The notes beneath the pieces are model-generated. The model saw only the letters and a program-made list of their open reading frames with translations. It had not been told where the DNA came from and did no database searches. Below are positions 57,227 through 64,000 of a stretch of 64,000 nucleotides of DNA, in pieces. A program made the translations under genes and the position numbers. Within the stretch, counting starts at the first letter, position 1, and every line of letters begins with the position of its first letter. Source of the stretch: Bacteroidota bacterium. GTDB lineage: Bacteria > Bacteroidota > Bacteroidia > Chitinophagales > Chitinophagaceae. The stretch lies in the NCBI GenBank assembly GCA_947452905.1, contig CANGEP010000001.1:522253-586252 (forward strand). Direction: 5' to 3'.

Positions 57227-57640
57227 TTAGGAACGATGGCTTAAATACTCCTGTAATAGAATGGTGGCTGCAATTTGATCCACATTTTTTTTGTCCTGAC
57301 GATCCTTTTTTTTCATGCCCATCTCCACCATGGCTCTTACGGCATTTTTTGAACTAAAGCGTTCATCGACTGTTTGAATAGGAATTTGAGGGAATTTTTT
57401 GGCAAGCTCTTCAATGGCTTTTTTTACCAAGGGAGTGGCATGTGTTGGTGTATCATCTAAATTTAAAGGCTCGCCTATTAAAATAAGTTCTACTGGCTCT
57501 TTGGCAAAATAGGCGGCCAAATAGGTATATAATTCTTTAGTAGCCACCGTGGTTAAAGCAGTGGCAATAATTTGTAATGGATCGGTTACCGCCAATCCAC
57601 ATCTTTTACCTCCATAATCGATACAAATTATTCTAGCCAC
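57227..57640 (-). CDS. ruvX: Holliday junction resolvase RuvX/YqgF
   Basis: ICIDYGGKRCGLAVTDP, TVDERFSSKNA. Confidence 0.95.
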   Translation of the reverse strand: MARIICIDYGGKRCGLAVTDPLQIIATALTTVATKELYTYLAAYFAKEPVELILIGEPLNLDDTPTHATPLVKKAIEELAKKFPQIPIQTVDERFSSKNAVRAMVEMGMKKKDRQDKKNVDQIAATILLQEYLSHRS

Positions 57641-58521
57641 TATATTAATTTTAGAAGTAAAGAGCTAATTACAAATACACTAAAAACTATACTGGCTATT
57701 CCATTGGCTGTCATAAAAGCAATATTTACTTTACTTAAATCATGGGGCTTTACGATACTATGTTGATATAATAACATGCCTATAAATACTGCCATACCCC
57801 CCAGATAAATAAAATTAAAATCACCCATAAAATAAGCCGCTATAATAAAAGCAGCCGAAAAAACATGCAGCACTCTAGCCATTGTTAAGGCTTTTTGCAA
57901 ACCCCAATAGGAAGGAATGGAATATAATGATTGTGAATTATCAAAATCAATATCCTGCAAAGCATAAATAACATCAAACCCACTCACCCAAAAAATAACA
58001 GCGAATGAAAAAAGCAAAGGCAAAAGGGCAAAACTACCTGTAACTGCTAAATAAGCGCCAATGGGAGCTAAGGATAAACCTACCCCCAACACTAAATGAC
58101 ATAAATAAGTGAACCTTTTGGTATAACTATAAAATAAAATGACCCCTAATGCAACTGGTGATAAATAAAAACAAATGGGGTTAATAAAGTAAGTAGCTAT
58201 TATAAAGACTATTGCATTAATGATTATAAATACCAAGGCTTTTTCGGCCTTGATAATACCCGCTGGTATTTCTCTGATAGCGGTTCTTGGATTTAACTTA
58301 TCAAAATGACGATCTAGGTATCTATTAAATGCCATGGCGGTTGATCTTGCGCTCACCATACAAATTAAAACAAGCACCAATTGTAAAACAAGATGTTCAT
58401 TGGGGATATGTAAATCGGCCTGATGTTTTACACCCAACATAAAACCAATTAAAGCAAAAGGCATCGCAAAAATGGTATGCGAAAATTTAACCAAACTCAA
58501 ATAATTTTTTACTGCCGACAT
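57640..58521 (-). CDS. UbiA family prenyltransferase (4-hydroxybenzoate octaprenyltransferase-like)
   Basis: FNRYLDRHFDKLNPRTAIREIPAG and DVIYALQDIDFDNSQSLYSIPS. Confidence 0.92.
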   Translation of the reverse strand: MSAVKNYLSLVKFSHTIFAMPFALIGFMLGVKHQADLHIPNEHLVLQLVLVLICMVSARSTAMAFNRYLDRHFDKLNPRTAIREIPAGIIKAEKALVFIIINAIVFIIATYFINPICFYLSPVALGVILFYSYTKRFTYLCHLVLGVGLSLAPIGAYLAVTGSFALLPLLFSFAVIFWVSGFDVIYALQDIDFDNSQSLYSIPSYWGLQKALTMARVLHVFSAAFIIAAYFMGDFNFIYLGGMAVFIGMLLYQHSIVKPHDLSKVNIAFMTANGIASIVFSVFVISSLLLKLI

Positions 58522-58571
58522 ATTTTAATTTCTTTCTTTTACAAATGTATCCACCTTTTATTTTAAAACTC

Positions 58572-59108
58572 CTATCTTACAAATTCCCAAAGTACTATGG
58601 CTGCTGCCACCGAAATATTTAAAGAATGTTTCATACCCCATTGAGGAATTTCTATGACTCCATCACATTGTTTAATTACCTCCTGATCTACTCCATCTAC
58701 CTCATTCCCAAAAACAAAAGCCATGGGCTCTTCGCAAACATGAGGGACTATTTTTTTAAAATCAGCCAAAGAAATACTGCCTTCGGTTTGCTCTATAGCA
58801 TACACTTTAAAACCTCTTTCTTTAAGTTCATTAATGGCTTCAGTAGTTTGTTCGTAATACCCCCAATGAACGGTCTCTGTAGCCCCTAATGCCGTTTTAT
58901 GAATATCTCGATGTGGAGGTTGAGGCGTAAACCCACACAAACATATTCCATCAATTAAAAAGCCATCGGAGGTTCTAAAAACACTCCCTACATTATGCAT
59001 ACTTCTAATATTGTCCATTACCAGCACAATTGGCCTTTTATTGGCCATCTTAAAGTCGGCTATCGACTTTCTCCCCAATTCATCCATGGACAGTTTTCGC
59101 ATATGCAA
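58572..59108 (-). CDS. TrmH/SpoU-family RNA methyltransferase
   Basis: LVMDNIRSMHNVGSVFRTSDGF, FVFGNEVDGVDQEVI, IPQWGMKHSLNISVAAAIVLWEF. Confidence 0.95.
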   Translation of the reverse strand: MHMRKLSMDELGRKSIADFKMANKRPIVLVMDNIRSMHNVGSVFRTSDGFLIDGICLCGFTPQPPHRDIHKTALGATETVHWGYYEQTTEAINELKERGFKVYAIEQTEGSISLADFKKIVPHVCEEPMAFVFGNEVDGVDQEVIKQCDGVIEIPQWGMKHSLNISVAAAIVLWEFVR

Positions 59109-59118
59109 AACTACGCTT

Positions 59119-59148
59119 TTTGAATATTAAAAAATTTATGTAGGTTTG
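59119..59148 (+). promoter_or_regulatory. Promoter of mutS
   Basis: TTTG (59119-59122), 18-nt spacer, TAGGTTTG (59141-59148). Confidence 0.6.
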
Positions 59149-59154
59149 TCGACC

Positions 59155-61752
59155 ATGGCAAAATCAAGCGCAGATACTCCTCTAATGCAGCAACATAGGG
59201 CTATTAAACAAAAATATCCAGATGCTATTTTATTATTTAGAGTAGGTGATTTTTATGAGACTTTTGGCGAAGATGCGATTATCGCTTCTAAGGTTTTAGG
59301 CATAACCCTCACGAAGAGAAATAATGGAGCCGCCTCTAGTAGTGAGTTAGCTGGCTTCCCTCATCATTCTTTAGATACCTATTTACATAAATTAGTAAAA
59401 GCAGGGCATCGTGTTGCCATTTGTGATCAGTTAGAAGATCCAAAATCGGTAAAAGGGATTGTGAAAAGAGGCGTTACAGATATGCTCACTCCAGGTATTG
59501 CCACCAACGATAAATTATTAGAACATAAGAATAATAATTTTTTAGCTGCTTTATATGTTGAAAAAGACAAAGGTGGCATTGCCTTTTTGGATATAACTAC
59601 CGGTGAATTTTTTATTGCAGAAGGGAATACAGAATATTTAGATAAATTATTACAAAGCTTACAACCTGCCGAAATTTTATTTCCTAAAAACTTTCAGCAG
59701 CCTTTTAAAGAAACCTTTGGCACCAGCTTTTATACTTACGCTTTGGATAGTTGGGTTTTTGACCTAGCTTTTGCCACTGATTTATTATTTAAACAATTTC
59801 AAACAAGCTCTTTAAAAGGTTTTGGCATTGAAGCACAAACCTTGGGTATTATTGCAGCTGGCGCCATCTTGCACTACCTAAAACAAACAGAACATCCCCA
59901 TTTAAATCATATTCATAAAATTAGCCGTATCGAAAGAAACGATATTTTATGGATGGATAAGTTTACAATTCGAAATCTAGAACTCATAGGCAATGGAGCA
60001 GATCGTAAAGGATTAATCGATATTATGGATGCCACTAAGAGCCCCATGGGAGCACGCTTGCTTAAACGATGGTTAATTTTTCCTTTACAATCTATAGCAG
60101 CAATAAATAACCGATTAAACGCAGTAGAAAGTTTTTTAAAGCAAACGAACGTCTCGGAACAATTATCTACTCTTATAGAAAACTGTGGCGATATAGAAAG
60201 ATTGGTGAGTAAATTATCGACCCGTAAAATTCAACCAAGAGAACTCATTCAATTAGCCGCTTCCATTAGTGCTGCACAAGAAATAAAATCCATTACACAA
60301 AAAATGGATAATGCCTACTTACAAAAAATAAGTGCTGAATTAGAATTGTGTGATACTGCAAAACAATCTATATCTAGTACCCTACTCGATCAACCCCCTG
60401 CCACAACCGTAAAAGGTGGATTTATTAGAGAAGGTGTTTCCACCGAATTAGATGAACTAAGAAATATTTCGAGTGGTGGAAAAGAGTTTTTAACACAAAT
60501 ACAAAATAAGGAAGCCGAAACTACTGGTATTAGTTCTCTTAAAATTGGCTTTAACAATGTATATGGTTATTATTTAGAAGTTACTCATGTACACAAAAAT
60601 AAAGTACCTGCCGATTGGATTCGTAAACAAACACTTACCACTGCAGAGCGCTATATTACCCCTGAACTAAAAATTTACGAAGAGAAAATATTAGGTGCTG
60701 AAGATAAAATTTTAGCCCTCGAATCCGAGCTCTATCAAAATTTGTTGGACAGTGTTATTGCACAAATGAATGCGCTTCAAAAAAATGGGCAATTAATTGC
60801 AGTACTAGACTGTTTATTATGTTTTGCTAGTATTGCTAAAACCAATAAATATTGCAAGCCAACACTTAGTGAGGAGTTGATTTTATCCATTAACGACGCA
60901 AGACATCCTGTTATTGAGCAAAGCTTACCTATCGATACCCCTTATATTGCGAACGATGTTTTATTAGATCCTAATAGCCAACAAATTATTATTCTCACCG
61001 GACCTAATATGAGTGGAAAGAGCGCTGTACTAAGACAAACGGCTTTAATTACTTTAATGGCGCATATGGGATCTTATGTACCTGCCTCAGCAGCCACCAT
61101 CCCACTCACCGACAAAATTTTTACCCGTGTGGGGGCCAATGATAATTTAAATGCAGGTGAATCTACTTTTATGGTGGAGATGATTGAGACTGCAAGCATT
61201 TTAAATAATATTAGTGAGCGGTCTTTAATTTTATTAGATGAAATTGGAAGAGGGACTTCTACATACGACGGCATTTCAATAGCTTGGAGTATTGTAGAAT
61301 ATTTATTCAATGCCAAAGAAAAACCTAAAACTTTATTTGCTACCCATTATCATGAACTTAATGATTTGGAAGCGCAACTTAATACGGTTCATAATTACCA
61401 TGTAAGTCATAAGGAAGTGGGTAATAAAATAATTTTCTTGCGTAAACTTACAAAAGGTGGAAGCACCCATAGCTTTGGTATTCATGTAGCTAAAATGGCG
61501 GGCATGCCAGGTAATTTAGTAGATCGTGCGAATAGTATTTTAAAAGAAATGGAACTTAAAAATAAAGGTGCTGAAAATTTAGCTACGCCAACTGAACAAA
61601 GTATCGAATCCAAATTCCAGTTGTCTATATTTGATGCGCACACCGAAACCTTTGAATCACTTCGCCAAGAATTAGCCGATTTAGATATAAATAATTTAAC
61701 ACCTGTTGAGGCTTTAATGAAACTACAAGCCATTAAGCAAAAGTTAAACTAA
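59155..61752 (+). CDS. mutS: DNA mismatch repair protein MutS
   Basis: FRVGDFYETFGEDA, LTGPNMSGKSAVLRQTALI, LLDEIGRGTSTYDGISIAW. ORF-track TTG start at 59146 overlaps the -7 box; ATG at 59155 (MAKSSADTPLMQQH) preferred. Confidence 0.97.
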   Translation: MAKSSADTPLMQQHRAIKQKYPDAILLFRVGDFYETFGEDAIIASKVLGITLTKRNNGAASSSELAGFPHHSLDTYLHKLVKAGHRVAICDQLEDPKSVKGIVKRGVTDMLTPGIATNDKLLEHKNNNFLAALYVEKDKGGIAFLDITTGEFFIAEGNTEYLDKLLQSLQPAEILFPKNFQQPFKETFGTSFYTYALDSWVFDLAFATDLLFKQFQTSSLKGFGIEAQTLGIIAAGAILHYLKQTEHPHLNHIHKISRIERNDILWMDKFTIRNLELIGNGADRKGLIDIMDATKSPMGARLLKRWLIFPLQSIAAINNRLNAVESFLKQTNVSEQLSTLIENCGDIERLVSKLSTRKIQPRELIQLAASISAAQEIKSITQKMDNAYLQKISAELELCDTAKQSISSTLLDQPPATTVKGGFIREGVSTELDELRNISSGGKEFLTQIQNKEAETTGISSLKIGFNNVYGYYLEVTHVHKNKVPADWIRKQTLTTAERYITPELKIYEEKILGAEDKILALESELYQNLLDSVIAQMNALQKNGQLIAVLDCLLCFASIAKTNKYCKPTLSEELILSINDARHPVIEQSLPIDTPYIANDVLLDPNSQQIIILTGPNMSGKSAVLRQTALITLMAHMGSYVPASAATIPLTDKIFTRVGANDNLNAGESTFMVEMIETASILNNISERSLILLDEIGRGTSTYDGISIAWSIVEYLFNAKEKPKTLFATHYHELNDLEAQLNTVHNYHVSHKEVGNKIIFLRKLTKGGSTHSFGIHVAKMAGMPGNLVDRANSILKEMELKNKGAENLATPTEQSIESKFQLSIFDAHTETFESLRQELADLDINNLTPVEALMKLQAIKQKLN

Positions 61753-61754
61753 TA

Positions 61755-61786
61755 AAAAAGCCTCTTGTTTATAGAGACTTTTTTAT
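61755..61786. terminator. Intrinsic terminator between convergent mutS and dapA
   Basis: Minus strand AAGTCTCT-ATAAACA-AGAGGCTTTTTTATT (one U.G on the minus strand). Confidence 0.7.
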
Positions 61787-61792
61787 TTTTCA

Positions 61793-62677
61793 TTAAGCAA
61801 AATATTTTTGTAAATAGTCGTGTATCTTTTTTTGTAAGCCTGCACTTACAGGAACTAATGGCAATCGGAATTCATTTTCAATCACTCCTTGTTCAAATAA
61901 ATAGGCTTTAATTCCTGAGGGATTGTTTTCCTCGTACATATAAGAGTAACCCTCTACCATTAAATCATTTAAACGCTTAGCCATGCTAAAATCTCCAGCC
62001 ATACAATAACGAATCATATCGCTAAAAGGTTTAGGAAAAGCATTAGCAGCCACACTTATCACCCCATCCATACCACAAGCAATTTGAGCCATCACAATTT
62101 CATCATCCCCACTCACTACTAAAAAATCTTTAGGGCGATCTCTTAAAATTTCGATAGTTTGTGCCATCTCTGGACCAGCTTCTTTAATGCCAGCAATATT
62201 AGGATGTGCCGATAAACGAATAGTAGTAGCAGCACTCATGTTTCGACCAGTACGACCAGGCACATTGTATAATAGAATGGGCTTAGGAGCCGCATCTGCA
62301 ATTGCCATATAGTGTTGGAACAAACCTTCTTGAGAGGGTTTATTATAGTAAGGAGTAACACTTAAAATGGCTACTACTTTTGATAAATCAAATTTGCTAA
62401 AAGATTTAATTACTTCGGCAGTATTATTACCACCTATTCCAATTACAACAGGCACTCTCCCTGCCACTTTATTAACAGTACAATTAAAAACTTCTACTTT
62501 TTCTTCGGCAGATAATACTACCGATTCTCCTGTAGTACCAAGTGTAACAACATAATCAACACCGCCTTGAATTTGAAGATCAATTAAATTTTCGAGGGCA
62601 GCAAAGTCGATCGACTTATCTTTTTTGAAAGGTGTTACTAAGGCAACACCTGTTCCTTTTAGGGTTTCTCTTAACAT
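61793..62677 (-). CDS. dapA: 4-hydroxy-tetrahydrodipicolinate synthase
   Basis: GTGVALVTPF, LGTTGES, YYNKPSQEGLFQHY, LYNVPGRTG, GIKEA. Confidence 0.97.
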   Translation of the reverse strand: MLRETLKGTGVALVTPFKKDKSIDFAALENLIDLQIQGGVDYVVTLGTTGESVVLSAEEKVEVFNCTVNKVAGRVPVVIGIGGNNTAEVIKSFSKFDLSKVVAILSVTPYYNKPSQEGLFQHYMAIADAAPKPILLYNVPGRTGRNMSAATTIRLSAHPNIAGIKEAGPEMAQTIEILRDRPKDFLVVSGDDEIVMAQIACGMDGVISVAANAFPKPFSDMIRYCMAGDFSMAKRLNDLMVEGYSYMYEENNPSGIKAYLFEQGVIENEFRLPLVPVSAGLQKKIHDYLQKYFA

Positions 62678-62701
62678 GTGGTTAAAGATAATTAAATTAT
62701 A

Positions 62702-63676
62702 TTATGCTTCTTCCCAGAAGCCCATTTTACTGTATTTTTCAATTCTGTTTTCTACTCTTTGTGCTGGCGCTATGTCTTTTATTTCTTTTAATGCACCGAT
62801 GATTTTTTCTTTTAAAATAGCTGCCGCTTGATCATAATCCCAATGGGCACCACCATAAGGTTCTGGTACAATTTCATCTATCAAACCAAACCCTTTCATA
62901 TCATTAGCAGTTAATTTTAATTGCTCGGCTGCTAATTCTTTTTTATCCCAGCTTCTCCATAAAATGGAACTACAACTTTCTGGAGAGATAACCGTGTACC
63001 AAGTGTTTTCCATCATCAGGGTTTTGTCGCCCACTCCTATACCTAATGCACCCCCACTTGCCCCTTCCCCTATGATACAAATAACAATAGGTACTTGTAA
63101 ACGTACCATCTCATATATATTACGGGCAATAGCTTCTCCTTGACCCCTTTCTTCCGCTTCTAAGCCTGGAAAGGCTCCTGGGGTATCAATTAAACAAACT
63201 ACTGGTTTATTAAATTTTTCGGCAAGTTTCATAAGTCTTAGGGCTTTTCGGTACCCTTCTGGATTGGCCATTCCAAAATTTCTCAATTGGCGCGCTTTAG
63301 TATTGCTCCCTTTTTGTTGTCCAATCATCATCACCGTTTGACCATCTAATTCGGTAAAACCACCCACCATAGCTTTATCATCTTTTACATTTCTATCCCC
63401 ATGTAATTCCACGAATTTATCGCACATTAAATGGATATATTTTAAAGTGTAGGGGCGATCCGGATGACGGCTTAATTGTACTCTCTGCCAAGGTGTAAGG
63501 TGCTCTGTAAGCGCCTTTCGCTTATCTACAATAGATTGCTCTAATTGCTTGATAGTGGCTGATAGATCTATTTTAGGATTTTTTTCGGCTAATTTTTTGG
63601 TAGCATCAATTTGCTCATACAACTCTTTAATTGGTTGTTCAAATTCCAAAAACTGTCGGTTAGGGTACTCTGGCAT
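62702..63676 (-). CDS. accA: Acetyl-CoA carboxylase carboxyltransferase subunit alpha
   Basis: [73 protein letters not shown]. Confidence 0.98.
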   Translation of the reverse strand: MPEYPNRQFLEFEQPIKELYEQIDATKKLAEKNPKIDLSATIKQLEQSIVDKRKALTEHLTPWQRVQLSRHPDRPYTLKYIHLMCDKFVELHGDRNVKDDKAMVGGFTELDGQTVMMIGQQKGSNTKARQLRNFGMANPEGYRKALRLMKLAEKFNKPVVCLIDTPGAFPGLEAEERGQGEAIARNIYEMVRLQVPIVICIIGEGASGGALGIGVGDKTLMMENTWYTVISPESCSSILWRSWDKKELAAEQLKLTANDMKGFGLIDEIVPEPYGGAHWDYDQAAAILKEKIIGALKEIKDIAPAQRVENRIEKYSKMGFWEEA

Positions 63677-63724
63677 AAGCGTATATTGGGCTGTAAAAAT
63701 AATACAACCTTTTTTAATAAAAGA

Positions 63725-63757
63725 TTTGTTTAAAAAACTTCTTTCCCCTTATCTTTG
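63725..63757 (+). promoter_or_regulatory. Promoter of tRNA-Asp
   Basis: TTTG (63725-63728), 21-nt spacer, TATCTTTG (63750-63757). Confidence 0.75.
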
Positions 63758-63791
63758 CAACCCGTAAACGGAAAACCGCTTGCGGAGGTTT

Positions 63792-63865
63792 GGATCGGTA
63801 GTTCAGTTGGTTAGAATGCCGCCCTGTCACGGCGGAGGTCGCGGGTTCGAGTCCCGTCCGGTCCG
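63792..63865 (+). tRNA. tRNA-Asp (anticodon GTC)
   Basis: GGATCGG/CCGGTCC acceptor stem, GCCGCCCTGTCACGGCGG anticodon arm, GCGGGTTCGAGTCCCGT T arm; CCA not encoded. Confidence 0.96.
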
Positions 63866-63867
63866 CA

Positions 63868-63903
63868 AAAGCCCTTAACAATCAATGAGTTAGGGGCTTT
63901 TTT
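63868..63903 (+). terminator. Intrinsic terminator after tRNA-Asp
   Basis: AAAGCCC-TTAAC...GTTAGGGGCTTTTTT. Confidence 0.8.
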
Positions 63904-63958
63904 GTGTCCGTTACACTGTGGTTACACACTTTTAATTCAAAAGGCTACTTATTGATAT

Positions 63959-63995
63959 AAAAAGAGGCACTTATTACTAAGCGCCTCTTTTACGT
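63959..63995 (-). terminator. Terminator-like hairpin at window edge, best fit for a minus-strand gene entering from the right
   Basis: Minus strand AAAAGAGGCGCTTA-GTAA-TAAGTGCCTCTTTTT, one G.U on the minus strand. Confidence 0.6.
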
Positions 63996-64000
63996 ATTTA

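Noticed and set aside
1-64000. Search for CRISPR arrays, transposases, phage genes, toxin-antitoxin or restriction-modification modules
   Set aside because: None seen; apart from the small repeat gene and the tRNA flank at the right edge the window reads as core chromosome.

Overview
Mostly core (housekeeping) chromosome of a low-GC Bacteroidota. The Chitinophagaceae-like assignment is inference from protein style, Bacteroidota-type -7 promoter boxes (TAnnTTTG) and a tmRNA tag ending in YAMAA. The window holds about 50 confident protein genes, one tmRNA, one tRNA-Asp, several intrinsic terminators and three small genes missed by the 60-aa ORF cutoff (rpmJ and two small membrane proteins). Main blocks are clpC (partial), dnaG, plsY, prmA, pnp-rpsO, ftsK-lolA, aroK, ssrA, rseP-dxr, rplU-rpmA, an H1-like Lys/Ala protein, a PolX/PHP protein, two GH13 paralogues, ggt, tamB-like, aroQ-carA, an infA-rpmJ-rpsM-rpsK-rpsD-rpoA-rplQ alpha operon, rpe, phoH, def-ruvX-ubiA, mutS, dapA and accA. 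I saw no CRISPR array, transposase, phage module or obvious defence system. The most interesting signals are RNA-level or subtle: a predicted three-way-junction RNA between rpsM and rpsK, a G.U/G-C hairpin in the rpsO leader, a PolX protein whose polymerase catalytic motifs look eroded while its PHP domain is intact, a likely leaderless mutS, an uncharacterised 50-aa membrane protein gene, and a possible integration-site signature after tRNA-Asp at the right edge.
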